A stretch of 64,000 bases of DNA from Silvibacterium bohemicum (GTDB lineage: Bacteria > Acidobacteriota > Terriglobia > Terriglobales > Acidobacteriaceae): the NCBI RefSeq assembly GCF_001006305.1, contig NZ_LBHJ01000004.1:496001-560000 (forward strand), in the 5' to 3' direction. This document shows, piece by piece, positions 27,453-35,389 of the stretch (the first letter of the stretch is position 1; each line of letters opens with the position of its first letter). The notes beneath the pieces are model-generated. The model searched no databases. It was not told where the DNA came from and saw only the letters and a program-made list of their open reading frames with translations. A program made the position numbers and the translations under genes.

Positions 27453-28383
27453 GCGTGCGGCGGTTCTACTTCTCGCGCACGGCACGCCTGACACCTTGGA
27501 CGAAATCCCGGAATACCTCCGAAACATAACCGGAGGACGCCCGCTTCCCGATAGCGTGGTCGAGGAAATCCGCCATCGCTACTCGCTGATCGGCGCCAGC
27601 CCACTGACACAGCTGACGCTCGAACAGGGCCGTCTTCTTGCCGAAGAGCTGGGCATGCCGGTTTACGTCGGCATGCGCAACTGGAAGCCATACATCGCCG
27701 ATGTCGTAGCCAGGATGCGCGAAGATGGGATTACCAAGATCGTCGCTATTTGTCTCGCGCCGCAGAACTCGCGCACCAGTGTCGGTCTCTACCGACGCGC
27801 GCTATTTGCTGCGAGCGGCGCAATGCGCATCGAGTTCATCAATGGCTGGGCCGATCATCCACTGCTTGCCGACGCCTTCGCAGAAAGACTACGCATCGTG
27901 CTGGAGCCATTCCAACTCGATGCAGGCCAACCCATACCGGTCCTCTTTACTGCGCACAGCGTGCCTTGCCGGACCATCCAGACGCCTGCGCCATCGGATA
28001 CAGGAGCTGCGCTCGATCCCGATCCCTACGCTGTCGAAGCTAAACGCACCGCGGCTTTGGTAGCAGAACGCGCAGGCGTTCAAGAAGATCAGTGGTGCTT
28101 CGCCTTCCAGAGCCAGGGCATGTCGGGAGGCCCGTGGATCGGCCCAACCGTCGAAGACACATTGACGGCGCTGCATCAGCAGGGCGCCGGTAAAATCGTT
28201 CTTCAGCCCATCGGCTTTCTCTGCGACCACGTCGAGATCCTTTATGACATCGACATCGCCTTCCGCGAGTTTGCTAACAAGCTGCAGATGGAATTGAAGC
28301 GCCCCGAATCGCTGAACGACTCGCCACTGCTGATCGCGGCCTTGGCCGATCTCGCCCGCAAGGGCCTTGAACGGCTGGCCTGA
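27445..28383 (+). CDS. hemH: Ferrochelatase / coproporphyrin ferrochelatase
   Basis: HemH, about 312 residues, inserts ferrous iron into the porphyrin ring. The start is ATG 27445, giving MSERAAVLLLAHGTPD, inside the last codons of hemE; an in-frame start at 27412 would extend it without family likeness. Family features: IRHRYSLIGASPLTQLT, VGMRNWKPYIADVV, the conserved His in LFTAHSVP, and the metal-site Glu region LCDHVEILYDIDI. AFQSQGMSGGPWIGPTVEDTL is the typical C-terminal signature. Whether the substrate is protoporphyrin or coproporphyrin cannot be read from the sequence; the hemEHY arrangement favours the coproporphyrin route. Confidence 0.94.
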   Translation: MSERAAVLLLAHGTPDTLDEIPEYLRNITGGRPLPDSVVEEIRHRYSLIGASPLTQLTLEQGRLLAEELGMPVYVGMRNWKPYIADVVARMREDGITKIVAICLAPQNSRTSVGLYRRALFAASGAMRIEFINGWADHPLLADAFAERLRIVLEPFQLDAGQPIPVLFTAHSVPCRTIQTPAPSDTGAALDPDPYAVEAKRTAALVAERAGVQEDQWCFAFQSQGMSGGPWIGPTVEDTLTALHQQGAGKIVLQPIGFLCDHVEILYDIDIAFREFANKLQMELKRPESLNDSPLLIAALADLARKGLERLA

Positions 28384-28395
28384 CACGCAATTGAT

Positions 28396-29814
28396 ATGAA
28401 GCGCATCGCCATTATCGGTGGAGGGCTAAGCGGCACCGCTGCTGCGTGGCAGCTCGCGCGCGATGGACAATCCGAATTCGTTCTCTATGAAGCTTCTTCC
28501 CGCCTGGGCGGCATCGTCGAAACAGCGCGCGTCGAAACAGAGGACGGCCGATTCATCATCGAGTGCGGACCCGATGCGTGGGTGACAGAAAAGCCCTGGG
28601 CGCGCGAGCTGGCCATCGAGTTAGGCCTCGAATCCGAGATCATCGCTTCAAACGATGCCATGCGCCGAACCTACATTCTGCGCGACGGACGGCTCATCCC
28701 CATCCCCGACGGCATGCGCATGATGGTTCCCACGCAATGGGCTTCTATCGAAGAATCTCCGCTCTTCAGCGAGGAGGCGCGTCTCGCCTATCGCAACGAA
28801 TTCCAGAATGCAGAATCCCTCAGGCAATCCGCGCTCAAAGAGGACGTAGACGAATCGGTAGCCAGTTTTGTCCGCCGCCACTTCGGAGAGGAAGTCACGC
28901 ACACCCTCGCCGGCCCGCTGCTTGCCGGCATCTTCGGAGGCGACGTCGAAAGGCTCAGCGTTCGTGCTGTGATGCCGGCGTTCGTGAAGATGGAGAGGGA
29001 ACACGGCAGCCTCATCGCCGCCTTGCAGAGGAAGCAAGCGGCCCAGACGCAATCCCCGGCTGTCTTTACTACCCTTAAGGGCGGCTTGCAAACACTTGTG
29101 GAGCGGATGCAGACTGCATTGCCTTCCCACGCTGTCCGCTTGCAACATTCTGTCCATGCAATCACGCGACGCAGCGGGCAATGGGAGCTCGAAGCCCAAG
29201 GCACGAGGGAAAATTTCGATGCCATCATCGTCGCTACGCCCCCGCATGTTACTCGACAATTGCTTCGGGCGCTTCATGAAGACATCGCCACATTCCTGGA
29301 GATGGAGTCGACCTCGGCGATCGTCGTGGCCCTCGCTTTCTCCAAAGAGCAATCGCGCGGCCTTACGATCCCATCCGGATTCGGCTACCTGGTGCCGCCT
29401 TCATCCACGTCTGAAGACATCGGGAACCCGCAGCTCTTAGCCTGCACCTTTGTCGACCAGAAATATGAACACCGCGCCCCGAAAGGCACGGTGCTATTGC
29501 GCGCATTTTTCGGAGGATCCGCTGCAAAAGCTCTCATGGGTGACGCCGACGGCCGTCTCATTGCGTTGGCACGACAGCGGCTTGCCGAGGCCCTGGTTCC
29601 GCTGCCCGAACCCGCAGTATCCCTCGTTCGCCGTTGGCCGCTCTCGCTGCCCCAGTATGCGGTCGGCCACGTTCGCCGCATCGAACGGCTGGAAGAGCTG
29701 GTGCAGACCATGTCCGGCCTTCATCTCGTCGGCAACGCCTATCACGGAGTGGGCCTTCCCGACATGGTCCGCCAGGGTCGAGATGCCGCGCGCAAGGCTG
29801 TTCAGACCGCGTAA
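28396..29814 (+). CDS. hemY: Protoporphyrinogen/coproporphyrinogen III oxidase (FAD)
   Basis: A 472-residue flavin amine-oxidase-type enzyme. The dinucleotide motif is IAIIGGGLSGTAAAWQLA, followed by FVLYEASSRLGG. The C-terminal FAD motif is LHLVGNAYHGVGLPDMVRQGRDAA. It oxidises protoporphyrinogen or coproporphyrinogen to the porphyrin. It starts 12 nt after the hemH stop, so the three heme genes form one transcript. Length matches HemY/HemG-type oxidases. Confidence 0.93.
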   Translation: MKRIAIIGGGLSGTAAAWQLARDGQSEFVLYEASSRLGGIVETARVETEDGRFIIECGPDAWVTEKPWARELAIELGLESEIIASNDAMRRTYILRDGRLIPIPDGMRMMVPTQWASIEESPLFSEEARLAYRNEFQNAESLRQSALKEDVDESVASFVRRHFGEEVTHTLAGPLLAGIFGGDVERLSVRAVMPAFVKMEREHGSLIAALQRKQAAQTQSPAVFTTLKGGLQTLVERMQTALPSHAVRLQHSVHAITRRSGQWELEAQGTRENFDAIIVATPPHVTRQLLRALHEDIATFLEMESTSAIVVALAFSKEQSRGLTIPSGFGYLVPPSSTSEDIGNPQLLACTFVDQKYEHRAPKGTVLLRAFFGGSAAKALMGDADGRLIALARQRLAEALVPLPEPAVSLVRRWPLSLPQYAVGHVRRIERLEELVQTMSGLHLVGNAYHGVGLPDMVRQGRDAARKAVQTA

Positions 29815-29911
29815 ACAAAGCGAATTTCATCCGCCGGCTCTCCCTTGCTTTCATTCAGCGTTAACGTTCAAGTAATGGAACCGCGCTTCCCATCAACGCA
29901 TCCAATCCGCT

Positions 29912-30790
29912 ATGACGACCAAAGAGCTTAACGCAGCGGCGAGCGGTACATTTACCCTCGGCGGAGATATCCACATCAACCGTCTCGGCTTCGGAGCCAT
30001 GCGCATTACCGGCGAAGGCATCTGGGGCGAACCGAAAAACCCAGAGCAGGCGAAGAAGGTTCTCCGGCGCGCTGTAGAGCTCGGCGTCAATTTCATCGAT
30101 ACCGCGGACGCCTACGGCCCCGAGGTCAGCGAACGGCTTATCGCCGAGGCTCTTTATCCGTATCCGAAGTACCTCATCATCGCCACCAAGGGTGGTCTCA
30201 CGCGCTCCGGCCCCAATGCCTGGGCTCCGGTGGGCCGTCCCGAATATCTCCGCCAATGCGTCGAGCTGAGTCTCCGCCATCTCAAAGTTGAACGCATCGA
30301 TCTGTGGCAGCTCCACCGCATCGATCCAAAAGTCCCGGTTGAAGAATCTCTAGGTGTAATCAAGGAGCTGCAGCAGCAGGGGAAGATCCGCCATGTGGGC
30401 CTCTCTGAAGTCAATGCCGATGAGATCAAGCAGGCGAGCAAGGTTCTTCCCATCGTCAGCGTTCAGAATCTTTACAATCTCGGCGACCGTCAACACGAGA
30501 AGACGCTGCAATACTGCGAACAGCAAAAGTTGGGATTCATTCCCTGGTTCCCGGTCGCGGCCGGTAAGCTGGCGCGCTCCGGCGGACCGCTCGACGCAGC
30601 GGCCAAGCGCCACAGCGCCACCGTCGCGCAGCTTTCGCTGGCATGGCTGCTCCATCATTCGCCGGTGATGCTGCCCATCCCCGGAACGTCCTCCGTCGAT
30701 CACCTCGAGGAGAACATCGCTTCCGTCAATGTTCAACTCAGCGCGGACGAGTGGAAGGCCATCGAAGAAGACGGTAAGGGTAAGGCTTAA
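29912..30790 (+). CDS. Aldo/keto reductase
   Basis: A 292-residue cytosolic TIM-barrel NADPH-dependent reductase. The catalytic tetrad is visible: Asp and Tyr in FIDTADAYGPEVSE, Lys in IIATKGGLT, and His in DLWQLHRID. The C-terminal cofactor signature is MLPIPGTSSVDHLEENI. It resembles the YdbC/PdxI-like group, but the substrate is unknown. It follows hemY by about 100 nt and ends at a strong hairpin terminator shared with the convergent sodC gene. Confidence 0.88.
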   Translation: MTTKELNAAASGTFTLGGDIHINRLGFGAMRITGEGIWGEPKNPEQAKKVLRRAVELGVNFIDTADAYGPEVSERLIAEALYPYPKYLIIATKGGLTRSGPNAWAPVGRPEYLRQCVELSLRHLKVERIDLWQLHRIDPKVPVEESLGVIKELQQQGKIRHVGLSEVNADEIKQASKVLPIVSVQNLYNLGDRQHEKTLQYCEQQKLGFIPWFPVAAGKLARSGGPLDAAAKRHSATVAQLSLAWLLHHSPVMLPIPGTSSVDHLEENIASVNVQLSADEWKAIEEDGKGKA

Positions 30791-30804
30791 TACCTTGCAT
30801 AAAT

Positions 30805-30836
30805 AAAAGAGGCAGGCCGCAGGGCCTGCCTCTTTT
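30805..30836. terminator. Bidirectional intrinsic terminator
   Basis: A perfect 14-bp stem (AAAAGAGGCAGGCC / GGCCTGCCTCTTTT) with a 4-nt loop lies between the convergent aldo/keto reductase and sodC genes. The A-tract on one side and T-tract on the other let it act in both directions. Confidence 0.92.
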
Positions 30837-30861
30837 ACTTGCATCGATCTGGATTGCCCAA

Positions 30862-31401
30862 CTACTGCTGTGTGATCAACCCGCAGGCGATTCTTCCACC
30901 GGCATTTCCGGTCGGATCGGTCTTCATATCGTCCGCTTTCTCATGGATGATGAATGCGGTGCCGCCGTTTGCGAATACCGAGTTCGGCGCGCTGGGATCA
31001 AGGGTGACATCCTTGGCCAGAAACGCCGTCTTCACCGTGCCATCCGCGCCCACAATCAGATTCAGCGGCATATCTCCATTGTGATGGCCGTCAGGACTAT
31101 CGATCCCATGCTTCTTTCCTGACGGATTGAAATGGCCACCCGCCGTCTTGAAATCAGGTGCATCGCACTTCGCGTTCTGGTGAATGTGAATTGCGTGCTC
31201 GCCCGGAGGTAGATTCTTCAACGCGACTTTGACGGCTACAGCGCCCTTCTTTCGTTTCAGAACTGCCGTCCCGGCATCTTTTCCATCTGAGGTCTTAAAC
31301 TGGACCGTCACCGATTTCGGCGCTGCGGTCTGGGCGGTCATCGGCAAGGCTGCCGCGGCGGAAAGCGCCACAGCGAACCAAATCTTCGGGAATGTCTTCA
31401 T
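30862..31401 (-). CDS. sodC: Secreted Cu/Zn superoxide dismutase
   Basis: SodC, 179 residues, destroys superoxide in the periplasm. Signal peptide residues 1-23. All metal ligands are present: Cu ligands H72, H74, H90 and H153, with H90 bridging to Zn, and Zn ligands H98, H107 and D110. Cys79 and Cys173 should form the structural disulfide, and Arg170 guides the substrate. The signature GNAGGRIACG is complete. ATG 31401 has an AGGAG site 8 nt upstream. Its disulfide would be made by the DsbA/VKOR type of system found elsewhere in this window (inference). Confidence 0.95.
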   Translation of the reverse strand: MKTFPKIWFAVALSAAAALPMTAQTAAPKSVTVQFKTSDGKDAGTAVLKRKKGAVAVKVALKNLPPGEHAIHIHQNAKCDAPDFKTAGGHFNPSGKKHGIDSPDGHHNGDMPLNLIVGADGTVKTAFLAKDVTLDPSAPNSVFANGGTAFIIHEKADDMKTDPTGNAGGRIACGLITQQ

Positions 31402-31799
31402 AGAAAATCTCCTGGCGCAACGAACAACGGTCCCTGGAACTGAATGATCTCAGCTGCTACTTCAGGTGCTAAGTCAGATGTGCGCATGTGCACACCTCGA
31501 TCTCGTTCAGGATACGCGAATCGATGCTGGTATCAATACCGCCGCGAAACTTCTGTTTAAGTGTTTTTCCTCGCCCCTTACAAGACTCTGTGACCGCCTC
31601 AAAACCGCTTAACCGAGAACGCTCAATAAGGGGCAGGACTGGCCCGGATCACCCCGGCCGCCGGCTTCCGTAAGGATGCAGAATTTCGTCCGGGATATTT
31701 CCCCTTCAGCCTTACGCAACGTCTCTTTCCGACATCAAAACTTGATGATGCTGTGAGGATGAGCTAGAACTGCATGTTCGTCCACGAAAGGAATTCCTT
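31402..31799. other. Divergent 398-nt intergenic region, sodC / receiver-like gene
   Basis: It holds the sodC ribosome-binding site at its left end. An imperfect dyad lies at 31479-31494 (TGTGC ... GCACA around a CATG core), which could be an operator, and a possible promoter for the right-hand gene sits near 31742-31770. A 61-codon frame at 31488-31673 lacks an SD and has no recognisable features, so I do not call it a gene. Confidence 0.45.
31742..31770 (+). promoter_or_regulatory. Possible sigma-70 promoter for receiver-like gene
   Basis: TTGATG at 31742-31747 and TAGAAC at 31765-31770 are 17 nt apart and lie 30 nt before the start at 31800. Each hexamer matches the consensus at 4 of 6 positions, so this is only suggestive. 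Confidence 0.35.
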
Positions 31800-32198
31800 A
31801 TGGTAAGGCCCTGTTTCCTGGTTATCGATCCGGAATTTCCCGGAAGCATCTCGACCCGCAAGCTGGTCATCGAGACCGCCAAATTCAACGTGCTGACCGC
31901 GTATAGCGGACGCGAAGCCATTGAAACAATGCGACACTTCCCGTTAGTGAGCGGTGTAGTCCTGGACGCCGACGTACGCGATCTTCCGTGCGACGCATTA
32001 GTATCGGCGCTCAAGGCGATCAACCCTGTAATCCCGGTGATCGCGATCTCCGGCCCCCGGGGCACACGGTGCACAGGCGCGGATCATCATCTTGAAAGCT
32101 TCGATCCGCGCAAATTGCTGGAGATCCTTTCCGCTCTATATCCGGAAGAAACCACGCAAATCGAGAAGCGCAATGAGGAGCTGGAAAGAGAAAACTAG
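31800..32198 (+). CDS. Stand-alone degenerate response-regulator receiver domain
   Basis: A 132-residue single-domain protein that follows the receiver (REC) fold: CFLVIDPEFPGS (strand 1), VLTAYSGREAIETM (helix 2), SGVVLDADVRDLP (strand 3 with the phospho-acceptor-like D56), VIPVIAISGP (strand 4). The Asp pair at strand 1 is reduced to a single D10. The switch Ser84 is kept. The conserved Lys of the KPF motif is replaced (HLESFDPRKLL). A short charged coiled tail (EKRNEELEREN) ends it. Phosphorylation is therefore doubtful; it may be a phosphorylation-independent adaptor. AAGGAA lies 8 nt before the ATG. No kinase is adjacent. Confidence 0.7.
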   Translation: MVRPCFLVIDPEFPGSISTRKLVIETAKFNVLTAYSGREAIETMRHFPLVSGVVLDADVRDLPCDALVSALKAINPVIPVIAISGPRGTRCTGADHHLESFDPRKLLEILSALYPEETTQIEKRNEELEREN

Positions 32199-32212
32199 GA
32201 ATTTGAATCATT

Positions 32213-32288
32213 TGGTGGAGCTAAACGGGATCGAACCGTTGACCTCCTCGTTGCGAACGAGGCGCTCTCCCAGCTGAGCTATAGCCCC
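32213..32288 (-). tRNA. tRNA-Ala (anticodon CGC)
   Basis: A complete 76-nt cloverleaf with encoded CCA. The acceptor stem GGGGCTA/TAGCTCC contains a G3:U70 wobble, the identity element of alanine tRNA. The D arm is GCTC..GAGC, the anticodon stem CCTCG/CGAGG with loop TTCGCAA (anticodon CGC, codon GCG), and the T arm AACGG-TTCGATC-CCGTT. It lies alone between two convergent genes. Confidence 0.97.
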
Positions 32289-32364
32289 ACGAAGGCAGGA
32301 GACACTCCCCTTAGCTTATCAGCGCAAGCGGAATTCGAAAAGCCCGGCGGCTGCACCCATCACC

Positions 32365-34926
32365 TTATTCCGCCCGCAGCGCGTCCACGGGATTCACCGA
32401 AGCTGCCCGGCGCGCCGGCAGATAGCTCGCCGCGGCAGCCGCTAAGGCCAACACTGCCGCAACCCCGGCCAGAGTCGGCACATCCCAGGAATGAACCTGG
32501 AAGAGCAGTTTCTGCATCAGCATGCCCGCAAATACTGAACAGCACCCTCCCAAAGCAATTCCGATCACGGCCAGCCATCCTGCTTCGAACAAAATCAGCC
32601 GGTAAACTCCGCTCTTCTGCGCCCCTAGTGCCATGCGCACACCAATCTCCCGCGTCCGCTGGCTCACCGAATACGCGATCACACCGTATAGCCCGACCAC
32701 TCCCAGCAGCAGCGCAAACGCGGCAAATCCTCCCACCAGCCACGCCGAGGATCGGTGCAGGTAGGAGGATGGCGAATCGTGAATCTTCTCCGTCATCGTG
32801 ATGCCGCCAAAGGTCGCAATCGATGGATCAATCTTATGAATTGCAACATCCAGCAGAGGAATCGAGGACTCCTCTGCCTGCGAAGTACGCACAATCACCG
32901 CAAACTCGCTCGTGGGGTCCTGGTTGAAAGGGATGTACATCGCCGCACGCGGAGCCGCATCCAGCTGTCCTTCCTGGATATCGCTCACCACGCCGATAAT
33001 CTCGCTTTTTTTCTGCATAGAAGCGTCAACAGAAATCTGTTTACCGATCGGATCTTCATCGGGAAAATACTGCCTCGCCATCTGCTCGTTGACTACCACC
33101 ACACGGGGCTGCGACTCGTCCTCGGCGTCAGTGAAGTAGCGACCGCGCAGCAGTTTCGTCTGCAGCACGGAAAAGTATCCGGCGCTCACCTCTCGATAGA
33201 CCGTCTCATACCGCTCGCCATGAAAAGACCGTCCCACAATTCGGAAATCCTTGATGCCATCGCCGTCGCCCAGCGGAAGCTGGCTGGCAAAGGCCACAGA
33301 CTTCACCCCTGGCAGACTAGAAATCCGAGTTGCCAACTCGCGCTCCAATGCGATCTGTTGCGCATCAGTCGAATAAGCATTTCCGGTCGCCGCCGCCTGG
33401 ATCGCAGCCACGTGCTCCGGCTGCACACCGGTATCCACATGCAGCAGCCGATAGAAGCTCTTGCCGAGCAAACCCGCGCCCATCAACAGCACCATGGCCG
33501 TAGCCAGCTCCACCACTACCAGATGGGCTCCAAAACGCCGCCATATCACCCCCGAAGATCCGCGGCTGCCTTCCGCCAGCCCATCCCGCAGATCTGAGAG
33601 AGACAGGCGAAGCGCGGGAGTCACCGAAAAAAATACGCTCATAAAAAGTGCAATGGCTCCGGCAAGCAGCCGCATAGCCGACCATGCAAACGCGATGCCG
33701 ACCGTCGTTCCTGCGGTCACCAACGCCACACCTTCAATCGCGAACTGACCTACCAGCCGCGCCCGCGATGCCCCCAGCGCGCCGCGCACGGAGATCTCCC
33801 GTCTCCGGCTCTCCGACCGCACCAGCAGCAGACTCGCCACATTCACAGTGGCAATTAGCAGCAGTAGACCGGCTCCGCTCAGCAGCACCAGCAGAATCGG
33901 ACGAATGTCACCAACGATTACTTCGGTCAGTGGCAGCATAAATGCGAGCCGATCCCGGTTCGTGTCGGGATATTGTCTTTCCAACTGCCCCTCGACGTCC
34001 TTCAAATTCGCCAGCGCAGACGCAGAGGAAACACCATCCTTGAGCCGCGCGATTCCGAAAAAGTCGTGGCAGCCTCGATTCTTTTCGCAGTTGCCGGAGG
34101 CGCGAGTAGTGGCCCAGAACTCCGCCGGCTCAGCAGGAGCAAAATGAAAATCGCGCGGCAGCACGCCGATGATCGTCGTTGGATTGCCGTCGAGCGTAAC
34201 CGTCTTCCCCACCACGTCTCTTCGTCCGCCATATCGCTTCTGCCACGCCGCATAGCTCAAGAGAGTGGTGCGCGGAGCCGCCGACTGGTCTTCCTCAGGA
34301 CCGAAATCACGGCCCAGTATCGGCGTCACACCCAACGTGCGAAAGAACCCAGCGGAAATGCTCGCTCCCTGTGTCTGCTGCGTGCCTTCGGGCGTGCTTA
34401 AGATAAAGCCGCCAACCGAATAGATATCAAGAGAACTAAAAACCTGATTCGATTTCTTCCAATCCAGGTAATCGAGATAAGACAGATGAAAGCGCGGTCC
34501 CACAGGAATGCTTTCGAAGAGAACCGCCAGCCGCGAAGGATTCTCATACGGTAGAGGCTTGATCAGTGCAGCGTCGACAAACGCGAAGATAGCCACGTTC
34601 ACGCCGATTCCCAAGGCCAGCATCAGAATCGCAGTGACCGTAAATCCCGGATTCTTTCGCAGTTGCCGAATGGCGAACACCAGATCCTGCACTACACTCT
34701 CCCAGCGAAAGCCCACCATCTCATGGCTCCGTTCTTGTAGGCGTGTCATATTGCCGAACTGTCGCGCCGCCGCGTACCGGGCCTCGTCCACAGACATGCC
34801 CTCGGATTCAAACTGCTTCGCCGCTTCTGCTCGATGGAATGCCATCTCTTCTTCCAGATCGCGGCTGAATCGGTCACGGCGAAAGAGAATCTGAAGCTTG
34901 CGAAGCATTCGAACGATTCCATTCAT
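32365..34926 (-). CDS. Acidobacterial duplicated orphan permease (ADOP), FtsX/MacB-like
   Basis: An 853-residue membrane protein of the ADOP group. The N-terminus has a cytoplasmic helical segment (DLEEEMAFHRAEAAKQFESE...) followed by VFAIRQLRKNPGFTVTAILM, the usual entry into the first MacB-periplasmic/FtsX unit. A second FtsX unit ends the protein, closing with LPARRAASVNPVDALRAE. No ATP-binding partner gene is adjacent, hence 'orphan'. These proteins are abundant in Acidobacteria and their substrate is not known. It starts 11 nt after the PadR-type regulator stop, with an AAGGAG site, and is clearly cotranscribed with and probably controlled by that regulator. Confidence 0.92.
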   Translation of the reverse strand: MNGIVRMLRKLQILFRRDRFSRDLEEEMAFHRAEAAKQFESEGMSVDEARYAAARQFGNMTRLQERSHEMVGFRWESVVQDLVFAIRQLRKNPGFTVTAILMLALGIGVNVAIFAFVDAALIKPLPYENPSRLAVLFESIPVGPRFHLSYLDYLDWKKSNQVFSSLDIYSVGGFILSTPEGTQQTQGASISAGFFRTLGVTPILGRDFGPEEDQSAAPRTTLLSYAAWQKRYGGRRDVVGKTVTLDGNPTTIIGVLPRDFHFAPAEPAEFWATTRASGNCEKNRGCHDFFGIARLKDGVSSASALANLKDVEGQLERQYPDTNRDRLAFMLPLTEVIVGDIRPILLVLLSGAGLLLLIATVNVASLLLVRSESRRREISVRGALGASRARLVGQFAIEGVALVTAGTTVGIAFAWSAMRLLAGAIALFMSVFFSVTPALRLSLSDLRDGLAEGSRGSSGVIWRRFGAHLVVVELATAMVLLMGAGLLGKSFYRLLHVDTGVQPEHVAAIQAAATGNAYSTDAQQIALERELATRISSLPGVKSVAFASQLPLGDGDGIKDFRIVGRSFHGERYETVYREVSAGYFSVLQTKLLRGRYFTDAEDESQPRVVVVNEQMARQYFPDEDPIGKQISVDASMQKKSEIIGVVSDIQEGQLDAAPRAAMYIPFNQDPTSEFAVIVRTSQAEESSIPLLDVAIHKIDPSIATFGGITMTEKIHDSPSSYLHRSSAWLVGGFAAFALLLGVVGLYGVIAYSVSQRTREIGVRMALGAQKSGVYRLILFEAGWLAVIGIALGGCCSVFAGMLMQKLLFQVHSWDVPTLAGVAAVLALAAAAASYLPARRAASVNPVDALRAE

Positions 34927-34937
34927 AGCGGAACTCC

Positions 34938-35267
34938 TTACGCGTCCTGCAAGACACGACCGATCGCGGCAATCATCTGCTCAAACTGAGACAGCTCGAG
35001 ACTCAACTGCTTCCGTCCCGCGGCAGTCAACGTGTAGAAACGGGCTCGCCGATTGGTTTCCGTCATCTTCCATTCGCCCTTCACCCAGCCCTGCAGCAGG
35101 AGCCTCTGCAATGCGGGGTAAAGCGATCCCTCTTCCACCGTCAGCACATCGTCGGAGAGGCGCTTGATCGAAAGAGCTATGCCATAGCCATGAAGCGCGC
35201 CCCGAGTCAGCGTCTTCAGGATGAGCATGTCCAGAGTTCCCGGCAGCAATTCGGATTTCTTCCCCAT
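34938..35267 (-). CDS. PadR family transcriptional regulator, acidobacterial type
   Basis: A 109-residue winged-helix regulator. MGKKSELLPGTLDMLILKTL, ALHGYGIALSIKRLS, EEGSLYPALQRLLLQGWV and ARFYTLTAAGRKQL are the standard PadR blocks; the C-terminal dimerisation helix is short, as in the acidobacterial subgroup linked to ADOP permeases. It is the first gene of the padR-ADOP pair. No Shine-Dalgarno sequence precedes the ATG. The -10-like TATATA ends 7 nt before it, so the mRNA may be leaderless. A perfect dyad overlies that promoter and is the obvious candidate for autoregulation. Confidence 0.93.
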   Translation of the reverse strand: MGKKSELLPGTLDMLILKTLTRGALHGYGIALSIKRLSDDVLTVEEGSLYPALQRLLLQGWVKGEWKMTETNRRARFYTLTAAGRKQLSLELSQFEQMIAAIGRVLQDA

Positions 35268-35273
35268 GGGCCA

Positions 35274-35303
35274 TATATAGATTATCTATGGGTAGAGAGT
35301 CAA
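35274..35303 (-). promoter_or_regulatory. padR promoter with overlapping palindromic operator
   Basis: On the minus strand TTGACT (35298-35303) and TATATA (35274-35279) are 18 nt apart. The perfect dyad ATAGAT-T-ATCTAT (35277-35289) covers the spacer end and part of the -10. Transcription would start about at the A of the padR ATG (35267). PadR proteins bind such dyads, so autorepression is the likely function. Confidence 0.6.
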
Positions 35304-35389
35304 TGGCGAAAATGTAGAGTGCGGCGCTTCACCGATAAGTGAGGCGGCTGCATTGTCGATGTGTAAGAGATGAGACGGAAAAGAGCGAT

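Noticed and set aside
31488-31673. A 61-codon frame in the sodC upstream region
   Set aside because: No ribosome-binding site and a composition unlike neighbouring genes.
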